From Frankiales bacterium (GTDB taxonomy: Bacteria; Actinomycetota; Actinomycetes; Mycobacteriales; SCTD01): a stretch of 5,871 nucleotides of DNA. The notes beneath the pieces are model-generated. The model searched no databases. It worked only from the letters and a program-made list of their open reading frames with translations, and had not been told where the DNA came from. Both the position numbers and the translations under genes were made by a program. Location: NCBI GenBank assembly GCA_025464915.1, contig JAODNF010000195.1:1-5871 (forward strand). The letters are read 5' to 3'. This document shows positions 1 through 5,862 of this stretch, in pieces; position 1 is the stretch's first letter, and every line of letters starts with the position of its first letter.

Positions 1-568
1 CGTGCTGTGGCTCCCCCTGGTGCGCAAGGCCTTCCTGCCCGTTGTCGCCGCCGTCGCCCTGCTCGCCTCGCTGGCTGCCCCGGCCCTCGCGGCCGTCTCG
101 ACCGCCTCGGTGGCGCACTCGGGCGCCATCCCCTCCGCGTCGCCCTCGAGCGGGTTCCGCATGGGCGGGCCGGGTGGCGGTGGCTTCCGGGGCGGCGGCA
201 TGGGCAACCTGCTCGACGCGTCCACTCCCAGCGCGGCTCTCGTCGCCGCCCTGCGGGCTGACGCCTCTGCCTACACCTGGGTCGCCGCCGCCATCGGCTC
301 CAACTCGGCGGCCGGCCCTCAGCTCGCCTCCGGCGAGCCCGTCATGGCGATCGGCGGCTTCAACGGCTCCGACCCGACCCCTACGCTCGCCGAGTTCCAG
401 CAGCTCGTCGCCGCGAAGAAGGTCCACTACTTCCTCGCCACCAGCTCAGGTGGCTTCGGCCCGGGTCAGGCCTCCGGCGGCACCTCGGCCGCCATCACCG
501 CCTGGGTCGAGGCGACCTTCACCGCCCAGACCATCGGCGGCACCACCGTCTACGACCTCACCACCTGA
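1..568 (+). CDS. Membrane glycosyltransferase, GT39/YkcB-like, C-terminal part (5' end off window)
   Basis: The visible 188 residues are the end of a longer protein. The frame is open to the window edge, and the GTG at position 2 falls just before a membrane helix, so it is not a believable start. The order is a short basic stretch (Arg8, Lys9), a hydrophobic segment at about residues 11-32 (probably the last transmembrane helix), a Gly-rich linker at about 51-68, and a compact C-terminal domain. That domain carries PVMAIGGFNGSDPTPTL (113-129), VHYFL (141-145) and a terminal GGTTVYDLT. From memory these motifs mark the tail of actinobacterial family 39 glycosyltransferases (ArnT/PMT-like, YkcB type), which use a polyprenyl-phosphate sugar at the membrane. 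By the positive-inside rule the tail should face outside. The acceptor is unknown. The catalytic region is not visible, so the family call rests on the tail alone. Confidence 0.8.
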   Translation, partial: VLWLPLVRKAFLPVVAAVALLASLAAPALAAVSTASVAHSGAIPSASPSSGFRMGGPGGGGFRGGGMGNLLDASTPSAALVAALRADASAYTWVAAAIGSNSAAGPQLASGEPVMAIGGFNGSDPTPTLAEFQQLVAAKKVHYFLATSSGGFGPGQASGGTSAAITAWVEATFTAQTIGGTTVYDLTT

Positions 569-587
569 ACCTGCTCCGGGTGCTCAC

Positions 588-605
588 CGACCGCCGTCCC
601 GGTCG
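588..605 (+). terminator. Weak hairpin after the glycosyltransferase gene, possible terminator
   Basis: Perfect 6-bp arms CGACCG (588-593) and CGGTCG (600-605) enclose a 6-nt loop, starting 20 nt after the stop codon. No T-run follows, so it is not a canonical intrinsic terminator. Its position suggests it could help end or stabilise the upstream transcript, but a stem this short arises easily by chance in DNA this rich in G and C. Confidence 0.22.
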
Positions 606-702
606 AGCGTGATCCGGCCGGTGTCGCGTGAAGAACCGAAGCCCGTTCTGCGCTGCCGTCGCCTTTCGCACACTGCTGAGGCTGGAGGGTCGGCCCGTGG
701 GT

Positions 703-707
703 AGGAC
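703..707 (+). promoter_or_regulatory. Probable ribosome binding site for the 97-residue protein gene
   Basis: AGGAC lies 6 nt before the GTG at 714. It is a partial Shine-Dalgarno match at workable spacing and supports that GTG over the out-of-frame GTG at 697. Confidence 0.4.
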
Positions 708-713
708 GGCCCC

Positions 714-1007
714 GTGGAGCGGACGGACGACGGGCACTGGGTCGTCATCAACGGCAGGAAGTGGCGGGCCACCGACCCCGACATCCCCGAGGACGTCGCC
801 GCCGAGCTCCGTCAGGAGCTCATGTCGGCGCGGCGTGCGGTCAAGGCGGCCACGAGCGACGCGGAGACGCGCGCTGCTCGGGACCGCGTGCAGGCTGCCA
901 AGGTGGCCCTCGGCGAGCGCGGGACCCCGTGGTGGGAGCAGACCGCCGAGGAGCGGCGGGCGAGGTGGAGTCAGACGCCGACGGCGCTGAAGCCGCCGTC
1001 GACGTAG
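714..1007 (+). CDS. Conserved actinobacterial protein of unknown function, 97 aa
   Basis: This is a small, charged, soluble protein with no signal peptide or membrane segment. The N-terminal part reads HWVVINGRKWRATDP (residues 8-22). Then comes a long helix-forming stretch rich in Ala, Arg and Glu (about 24-66), followed by KVALGERGTPWWEQ (63-76) and an Arg-rich end. From memory, the WRATDP and LGERGTPWWE motifs recur in a family of small proteins in Streptomyces and relatives. These are usually called hypothetical, sometimes under the misleading label 'biopolymer transporter Tol'. I know of no established function. The GTG start at 714 is chosen because the family-like sequence begins within a few residues and a partial ribosome site precedes it. 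The gene converges on fabI, and their 3' ends overlap by 37 nt. The last ten or so residues (TPTALKPPST) lie in that overlap and look less like the family. Confidence 0.75.
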   Translation: MERTDDGHWVVINGRKWRATDPDIPEDVAAELRQELMSARRAVKAATSDAETRAARDRVQAAKVALGERGTPWWEQTAEERRARWSQTPTALKPPST

Positions 1008-1735
1008 ACGATCTGGCCCGTGGTCGCCGGGAAGAGGTCGCTGAAGAGGGCGACCACGGCCTTGGCCACGGGCTCGGCGTCCGTCACGTCCCAGCCGAGG
1101 GGGGCTCGGGTGCCCCAGGCGTCCTCGAACTGCGCGAAGCCGGGGATGGCCTTGGCAGCCATGGTCTTGAGCGGGCCGGCCGAGACCAGGTTGGAGCGGA
1201 CGCCGTGGGCGCCGAGGTCGCGGGCGAGGTAGCGGTTGGCGGACTCGAGGCCCGCCTTGGCAACGCCCATCCAGTCGTACGCGGGCCAGGCGACGCGGGC
1301 ATCGAAGTCGAGGCCGACGTAGGAGGCGCCGCGGGGCATGAGGGACAGCGAAGCGCGGGCGAGCGCGGCGTAGCTCCACGTGGAGATCTGGACGGCGGTG
1401 GCGACCGACTGCCATGGAGTGTCGAGGACACCCTGGCCGAGGCAGTCCGCGGGGGCGAAGCCGATGGCGTGCAGGACTCCGTCGAGGCCGTCGACGTGCT
1501 CCCGGACGCGCTTCGGCAGCTGCTCGAGGTCCTCCTCGTTGGTGACGTCGAGCTCGATGACCGGCGCCGGGTTGGGGAGGCGCTTCGCGATCCGGTTCGT
1601 GAGCGACAGCGATCGCCCGAAGCCGGTCAGGACGACCTCGGCGCCCTGCTCCTGCGCGAAGCGCGCGACGGAGAACGCGATGGACTTGTCGGTGAGCACG
1701 CCGGTGATGAGCAGGCGCTTGCCTTCGAGCAACAT
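971..1735 (-). CDS. fabI: Enoyl-[acyl-carrier-protein] reductase (NADH), FabI/InhA type
   Basis: FabI catalyses the last step of each fatty acid elongation cycle in the cytosol: NADH-dependent reduction of trans-2-enoyl-ACP to acyl-ACP. The 254 residues have the usual FabI length and an SDR Rossmann fold. The N-terminal nucleotide site is GKRLLITGVLTDKSIA (5-20), with Asp63 in ELDV contacting the adenine region and HAIGFAP at 89-95. The catalytic pair is Tyr153 and Lys160 in YDWMGVAK, the Y-x6-K spacing typical of FabI rather than the Y-x3-K of FabG. ATTGQIVYVDGG (237-248) closes the cofactor pocket. Overall resemblance to mycobacterial InhA is strong, but the segment from GP (187-188) to GW (214-215) is about ten residues shorter than in InhA. 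That implies ordinary rather than very long chains. Ala90 occupies the InhA Ser94 position. It is the last gene of the cluster, 5 nt after the hydrolase-fold gene, with a good ribosome site. Confidence 0.96.
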   Translation of the reverse strand: MLLEGKRLLITGVLTDKSIAFSVARFAQEQGAEVVLTGFGRSLSLTNRIAKRLPNPAPVIELDVTNEEDLEQLPKRVREHVDGLDGVLHAIGFAPADCLGQGVLDTPWQSVATAVQISTWSYAALARASLSLMPRGASYVGLDFDARVAWPAYDWMGVAKAGLESANRYLARDLGAHGVRSNLVSAGPLKTMAAKAIPGFAQFEDAWGTRAPLGWDVTDAEPVAKAVVALFSDLFPATTGQIVYVDGGFSAVGV

Positions 1736-1740
1736 GTGGG

Positions 1741-2517
1741 TCAGTCCTCCATCAGGTGCTGGGCGAGCGCGTCCTGCGTCTCGCGGCCAGCGGTCCAGAA
1801 CACGCCGCCGTCAGGCAGCTCGAGCAGGTCGGCGTCGAGGTCTCGCGCCAGGGATCGGCCGAGGTCGGCCGGGTGCAGTGCGTCGCCCCGCTGGGTGATG
1901 ACCAGGCACGGCACGGCGATGCGCCCCAGCAGTCCGCGGTCGGCCAGCGGCCGGTCCTCGATGCGCGGGGCAGGAGCCGGCTTGGTGATGACCTGCTGGG
2001 CGCGGCGCAGGACGAGGGTGTCGACGCCGCGGCGCTCGCGCACGGCAGGCGGCAGCTCCTCGAGCAGCACGTCCGCCACGGCCCGCGCGTCGCCGGCGTT
2101 GATGGCGGCGCCGAGTCGGTGGAGCCGCTCGGTCGCGCCGTCACGGCGGGTGTCGTCGATCGCGGCGGGCAGCACGAAGGCCAGCTTGGTGAAGCGGGCG
2201 GCGTCGCGGGTCAGCGCGCGGAGCAGCGCCCCGGCGCCGAGGGACAGCCCGACGGCCTGGGTCGCGCCGACGGCATCCGCGACGGACAGCAGGTCGTCGG
2301 CGAGCGAGTCGTAGTCCCAGCCCTCGGGCTGCAGGTCGCTGTCACCGTGACCGCGGAAGTCAAGGAGCACGCGGCTGCCGGCGACGCGGGTCGCCAGCGG
2401 CCGCGTCTCCGCGATGGAGCCCCCGAGGCCGTGGGCGAAGACGGTCACGGGACCGCCCTCACCGAGGATGACGAAGCTGACCCCGCCGATGACGCCGGAG
2501 CGGGTCGCCGTGAGCAT
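1741..2517 (-). CDS. Alpha/beta-hydrolase-fold protein lacking the usual catalytic histidine
   Basis: The 258-residue protein has the single-domain alpha/beta hydrolase layout. VFAHGLGG (26-33) forms the oxyanion-hole HG motif and LLDFRGHGDSD (51-61) is the conserved strand-turn. The nucleophile elbow is GLSLG (90-94) with Ser92. A cap region covers about 118-195, and the acid residue Asp212 sits in QRGDALHP. Where the catalytic His normally follows ('GGH'), the sequence is LPDGGVFWTAGRE (234-246), with Val239 at that point. The only later His is His254, near the C-terminus. No signal peptide is seen. The start ATG shares one base with the fabG stop (TGATG), so translation is probably coupled. 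Placement between the two reductases suggests a role with acyl-ACP or acyl-CoA thioesters, such as a thioesterase-like or non-catalytic acyl-binding protein. That is inference only, and substrate and activity cannot be read from the sequence. Confidence 0.85.
   Translation of the reverse strand: MLTATRSGVIGGVSFVILGEGGPVTVFAHGLGGSIAETRPLATRVAGSRVLLDFRGHGDSDLQPEGWDYDSLADDLLSVADAVGATQAVGLSLGAGALLRALTRDAARFTKLAFVLPAAIDDTRRDGATERLHRLGAAINAGDARAVADVLLEELPPAVRERRGVDTLVLRRAQQVITKPAPAPRIEDRPLADRGLLGRIAVPCLVITQRGDALHPADLGRSLARDLDADLLELPDGGVFWTAGRETQDALAQHLMED
1745..1750 (-). promoter_or_regulatory. Ribosome binding site for fabI
   Basis: On the minus strand GGAGGA ends 9 nt before the fabI ATG. It lies within the last codons of the upstream hydrolase-fold gene, whose final Met-Glu-Asp is ATG GAG GAC. 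It is the clearest Shine-Dalgarno sequence in the cluster, and it supports the ATG at 1735 as the start. Confidence 0.8.
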
Positions 2518-3224
2518 CAGTGCCCCATGCCAAGGCCGCCGTCGACGGGGATGACAGCCCCGTTGACGTAGGCCGCCGCGTCCGAGGCGAGGAAGGCGAG
2601 CACGGCAGCGACCTCGTCGGCCGTCGCCATCCGGCCGGCCGGGATCGACTTCACGATCTCCTCACGCCGAGCCTCGGGAAGTGCAGCCGTCATGTCGGTC
2701 TCGATGAAGCCCGGAGCAACGACGTTCGCCGTGATGTTGCGGGAGCCGAGCTCGCGAGCCAGCGACCGGCTGAAGCCGACGAGACCGGCCTTGGAGGCGG
2801 CGTACGAGGCCTGACCCGCAGACCCCGACAGGCCTACGACGGACGACACGAAGACGAGCCGTCCCCAGCGGGCGCGCAGCATCGACTTCGAGGCCCGCTT
2901 CGACAAGCGGTACGCCGACGTGAGGTTGGTGTCGAGCACCGAGGTGAACGACTCCTCCGTCATCCGCAGCAGCAGCTGGTCGTCGGTGATGCCGGCGTTG
3001 CAGACGAGCACCTCGACCGGGCCGAGCGCCTCTTCGACGGTCGTGAACGCGTGGTCCACGTCCTCCGTCGAGGTGACGTCGCACTTCACGGTGAGCAGGC
3101 CGTCGACCTCACCCGAGCGGGAGGTCACGGCGACGCGGTGCCCCTGGGCAGCGAGAGAGCGAGCCGTGGCGAGTCCGATGCCGCGGTTGCCGCCGGTGAC
3201 GAGGACGGTGCGGGGGGAGGTCAC
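2517..3224 (-). CDS. fabG: 3-oxoacyl-[acyl-carrier-protein] reductase (MabA-like)
   Basis: FabG reduces 3-ketoacyl-ACP to 3-hydroxyacyl-ACP with NADPH, the first reduction of each elongation cycle; the active form is normally a tetramer. The 235 residues are a classical SDR: TGGNRGIG (10-17) binds cofactor, CDV (48-50) precedes the adenine pocket, and NAG is at 76-78. The catalytic tetrad is Asn100, Ser128, Tyr141 and Lys145 (YAASK). PGFIETDM (171-178) and the C-terminal GAVIPVDGGLGMGH closely match mycobacterial MabA. The start is the GTG at 3224, which shares one base with the accD stop (TAGTG). The frame is open to an ATG at 3335, but that would add 37 residues unlike any FabG and overlap accD by 112 nt. 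The codon just before the GTG is GTA, not a start. The ribosome site is weak, as expected with coupling to accD. The downstream stop overlaps the hydrolase-fold start. Confidence 0.95.
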   Translation of the reverse strand: MTSPRTVLVTGGNRGIGLATARSLAAQGHRVAVTSRSGEVDGLLTVKCDVTSTEDVDHAFTTVEEALGPVEVLVCNAGITDDQLLLRMTEESFTSVLDTNLTSAYRLSKRASKSMLRARWGRLVFVSSVVGLSGSAGQASYAASKAGLVGFSRSLARELGSRNITANVVAPGFIETDMTAALPEARREEIVKSIPAGRMATADEVAAVLAFLASDAAAYVNGAVIPVDGGLGMGH

Positions 3225-4657
3225 TACTGCGGTCCGTTCGGTCGCTTGCCCCGGCGCTGCGGGAGCGCAGCGAGGGCGTCCAGGAGCTTCTGGCGGGTCT
3301 GGGCGGGCGAGATGATCTCGTCGACCGCACCGCACTCGACGGCGCGCGTGAGACCACCGGTGGTCGCCTCGTGCTCGGCCGCGAGGCGCGTCACGAGCGC
3401 CGCCCGCTCAGCGGGGTCACGGACCGCCGCGAGCTCGCGCCGGTTGAGCACCTCGACGGCGGCCGTCGCGCCCATGACGTCGACCTGAGCGGTCGGCCAG
3501 GCAAAGACCCGGTCGGCGCCGAGGCCCTTGGAGCCCATGGCGATGAAGGCACCGCCGAACGCCTTGCGCGTGATGACCGTGAGGCGCGGGACGCGGGCAC
3601 CGGCGTAGGCGTGGAGGAGCTTTGCTCCGCGACGGAGGACGCCCTCGTCCTCCTGACCGACGCCGGGCAGGTAGCCCGGGACGTCGACGAGGAAGACCAG
3701 CGGGAGACCCATGGAGTCGCACCAGGTGACGAAGCGCCCGGTCTTGTCACCGGTCACGGCATCGAGGCAGCCGGCCATCCGCTGCGGGTCGTTCGCGACG
3801 ACGCCGACGGTGCGTCCGCCGAGGCGACCGACCATCGTCACCGCGCTGGTCGCCCAGTCGCGGTGCAGCTCCTGGTAGGAGCCGGGGTCGAGGACCGCGC
3901 GGATCACCGGGCGCACGTCATAGCTTTGGCGCGGGTCGGCCGGCACCAGGTTCCCCGGGTCCGTGAGCACGACGTCGTTGCAGGGGAGGTCCTGCTTGCC
4001 GAGGAGCAGCGCGAGCCGGCGGGCGCTGTAGAGGGCCTCGTCGTCGGTGGGGGCCACGATGTGCGCGACGCCGCTGGTGGTGCCATGAGTCTCGGGCCCA
4101 CCGAGCCGCTCCATGTCGACGTTCTCACCGGTGACGCGCCGGACGACGTCCGGGCCGGTGACGAAGACGCGACCCGACGGGCCCATGACGACGACGTCGG
4201 AGAGTGCCGGGCCGTAGGCGCCGCCACCGGCGGCCGGGCCGAGGATCACCGAGAGCTGCGGGATGCGGCCGGAGGCCCGCACCTGTGCGGCGAAGATGCG
4301 GCCGACGCCGTCGAGCGACGCCACGCCCTCACGAAGACGGGCCCCGCCGGAGTGCCAGATGCCGATGCAGGGGGTCTCGCGCATGTTGGCGATGTCGGTC
4401 GCGTCGCTGATCGCGCCGCAGCCCTCGACGCCGAGCGCCCCACCCTGGACGGTCGGGTCGGTCGCGAAGGCGACGCACTCGACGCCGCTGATCTCGCCCA
4501 TGCCCACCGCGACCCCGTCGACGGCGATGGCGAGGTCCCAGTCGTCGAAGACCGCGTCGAGACGGGCGCGGACGACGCCCGGCAGGACGCCCTTGTCCAG
4601 CGCAGCACTGGCCTTGCGGCCGGTCTCGAGCGGTTGCTCGAAGGGCTTCGCGGTCAT
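3224..4657 (-). CDS. accD6: Acyl-CoA carboxylase carboxyltransferase (beta) subunit, AccD6-like
   Basis: This subunit moves the carboxyl group from carboxybiotin to acetyl-CoA (possibly also propionyl-CoA), making malonyl-CoA for chain extension. The 477 residues contain two crotonase-like halves, as in the AccD/PccB family. The N half has WHSGGARLREG (101-111) and GPAAGGGAYGPALSD (140-154). The C half has DVPGYLPGVGQEDEG (325-339), TRKAFGGAFIAMGSKGLGAD (363-382) and FAWPTAQVDVMGA (385-397). The Gly-rich loops are the expected oxyanion-stabilising turns. There is no N-terminal zinc finger of the E. coli AccD type. From memory the IWHSGGARL and VTGPDVVR motifs and the basic C-terminal tail (PQRRGKRPNGPQ) match mycobacterial AccD6, which also follows kas genes. 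Its biotinylated partner is not encoded here. The ATG overlaps the fabF stop by 4 nt (ATGA). A CAA-AGC-TAT run near 3922-3930 uses codons unusual for this DNA. Specificity is not certain. Confidence 0.93.
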   Translation of the reverse strand: MTAKPFEQPLETGRKASAALDKGVLPGVVRARLDAVFDDWDLAIAVDGVAVGMGEISGVECVAFATDPTVQGGALGVEGCGAISDATDIANMRETPCIGIWHSGGARLREGVASLDGVGRIFAAQVRASGRIPQLSVILGPAAGGGAYGPALSDVVVMGPSGRVFVTGPDVVRRVTGENVDMERLGGPETHGTTSGVAHIVAPTDDEALYSARRLALLLGKQDLPCNDVVLTDPGNLVPADPRQSYDVRPVIRAVLDPGSYQELHRDWATSAVTMVGRLGGRTVGVVANDPQRMAGCLDAVTGDKTGRFVTWCDSMGLPLVFLVDVPGYLPGVGQEDEGVLRRGAKLLHAYAGARVPRLTVITRKAFGGAFIAMGSKGLGADRVFAWPTAQVDVMGATAAVEVLNRRELAAVRDPAERAALVTRLAAEHEATTGGLTRAVECGAVDEIISPAQTRQKLLDALAALPQRRGKRPNGPQ

Positions 4658-5862
4658 CGCGTGAACACCAGCGAGACGTCGTGACCGCCGAAGCCGAACG
4701 AGGTGGAAAGGGCCGCGTCGTGGACGACCTCGCGCGGCACGACGCGGACGGCGTCGACGTCGGCCTCGTCGTCCTGGTCGTCGAGGTTGCGGACCGGCGG
4801 GACCAGCGCGTCGCGCAGGGCAACCACGGTGGCGATGGCCTCGACCGCGCCGGCGGCACCGAGCAGGTGGCCGGTGCAGGACTTCGTGGCTGTCACCGCG
4901 GGGCGGTGCGTACCGAGAGCCAGGCCGAGCGCCCGAGCCTCCGCGACGTCACCGAGCGGTGTCGAGGTCGCATGGGCGTTGACGTGACCGATGTCGGTCG
5001 CCGCCACCCCGGCATCGCGCAGCGCAGCGACGACCGAGCGGGCGGCACCGTCGCCGGACGGGTCCGGAGCGGTGACGTGATGGGCGTCGGCCGCGAGGCC
5101 GGCACCACCGAGGTAGGCGTGGATCCGCGCACCTCGAGCGAGGGCGAACTCCTCGCGCTCGAGCACCAGGACACCAGCTCCCTCACCGAGGACGAAGCCG
5201 TCGCGACCCTTGTCGTAGGGCCGCGACGCGGCCTCGGGGGCGTCGTGCCGGGTCGACAGCGCGCGCATCTGCGCGAAACCGGCCATCGGCAGCGGGTGCA
5301 CGCAGGCATCGGAACCGCCGGCAACGACGACATCGACGGCACCGGAGCGGAGCAGCGTCAGGGCCTGGGCGATGGCCTCGGCGCCAGAGGCGCAGGCCGA
5401 GACCGGCGTGTGCACGCCGGCGCGAGCCTTGAGCTCGAGACCGACCGTGGCGGCCGGCCCGTTGGGCATGAGCATCGGCACCAGGTGAGGAGAGACGGCC
5501 CGCGGGCCCTTGGCCCGCAGCACGTCGTACTGGCTGAGCAGGGTGAGCGCGCCGCCGATGCCGGAGCCGATGACCACCGCGAGCCGGGTCGGCTCGACCT
5601 CAGGAGCACCCGCGTCCGACCACGCCTCGCGCGCCGCGATGAGCGCGAGCTGCTGGACGCGGTCCAGCGTGCGGGCCTCGACGCGCTCGAGACGGCCTTC
5701 CGTCTCGACGGTCGCTGCCAGCCGGGCCGGGAGCGCGTCCCACTGCTCGCCCTCGAGCAGCCGTACTCCGGAGCGCCCGGTGAGCAGGCCCTCCGTGAGG
5801 GCGGCGACGTCGGGGCCGAGCGGGGTGAGCGCCCCGAGCCCGGTGACAGCGACCTTGGTCAT
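4654..5862 (-). CDS. fabF: Beta-ketoacyl-[acyl-carrier-protein] synthase II (FabF/KasA-like)
   Basis: FabF condenses acyl groups with malonyl-ACP, the chain-lengthening step of type II fatty acid synthesis. At 402 residues it is close to the usual length and has the thiolase fold. Opening with VAVTGLGALTPLG (4-16), it carries the nucleophile Cys157 in VSACASGAEA and the two catalytic histidines His297 (NAHATSTPLGD) and His332 (TKSCTGHLLGAAGA), with Lys327 also present. The Cys-His-His triad marks a KAS I/II enzyme rather than FabH (Cys-His-Asn) or a chain-length factor. ASRPYDKGRDGFVLGEGAG (212-230) is a family signature. The C-terminal loop FGFGGHDVSLVF (389-400) has Asp395 where Asn is usual. 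The start is ATG at 5862; only nine upstream bases are visible, and they show no ribosome site. They do form a TGATG that could be the stop of an upstream gene, perhaps acpP. fabF is the first complete gene of the cluster seen here. Confidence 0.95.
   Translation of the reverse strand: MTKVAVTGLGALTPLGPDVAALTEGLLTGRSGVRLLEGEQWDALPARLAATVETEGRLERVEARTLDRVQQLALIAAREAWSDAGAPEVEPTRLAVVIGSGIGGALTLLSQYDVLRAKGPRAVSPHLVPMLMPNGPAATVGLELKARAGVHTPVSACASGAEAIAQALTLLRSGAVDVVVAGGSDACVHPLPMAGFAQMRALSTRHDAPEAASRPYDKGRDGFVLGEGAGVLVLEREEFALARGARIHAYLGGAGLAADAHHVTAPDPSGDGAARSVVAALRDAGVAATDIGHVNAHATSTPLGDVAEARALGLALGTHRPAVTATKSCTGHLLGAAGAVEAIATVVALRDALVPPVRNLDDQDDEADVDAVRVVPREVVHDAALSTSFGFGGHDVSLVFTR

Larger units (their letters stand above)
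569..713. other. Intergenic gap between the two plus-strand genes
   Basis: This 145-nt stretch is the only sizeable non-coding DNA in the window. Apart from the hairpin at 588-605 and a CCGGCCGG palindrome at 614-621, I see no clear -35/-10 pair, operator, RNA gene or small ORF with a convincing ribosome site. The downstream gene may have its own promoter here or be read from upstream; the sequence does not decide this. Confidence 0.5.

Noticed and set aside
2..4. GTG at position 2 as the true start of the first gene
   Set aside because: The protein would begin just before its last membrane helix and have no catalytic domain; the frame runs off the window edge, so truncation by the window is far more likely.
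614..621. CCGGCCGG palindrome as an operator
   Set aside because: An 8-nt all-G/C palindrome is common by chance in DNA of this composition, and no second copy or promoter is seen beside it.
908..951. Inverted repeat CCTCGGCG / CGCCGAGG as a terminator for the fab cluster
   Set aside because: The arms are perfect over 8 bp, but the loop is 28 nt, there is no T-run on either side, and it lies within the conserved LGERG...EER coding region of the small protein. Chance is the simpler reading.
3225..3335. A 37-residue N-terminal extension of fabG starting at an ATG at 3335
   Set aside because: The added residues are Arg/Pro-rich, unlike FabG, and are simply the antisense-free alternative frame of the accD 3' end. 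The GTG at 3224, directly at the accD stop, gives the normal FabG N-terminus.
3616..3628. Short hairpin GGAGC-TTT-GCTCC
   Set aside because: It lies inside the conserved GAKLLHAY codons of accD, the stem is only 5 bp, and nothing about its position suggests regulation.
761..4684. Long open frames on the plus strand opposite the fab genes (for example 761-2314, 1756-2571, 2520-3488 and 3371-4684)
   Set aside because: Their products are low-complexity Arg/Gly/Ala/Asp-rich sequences with no recognisable motif. They mirror strongly conserved enzymes on the other strand and are expected in DNA with this codon bias.
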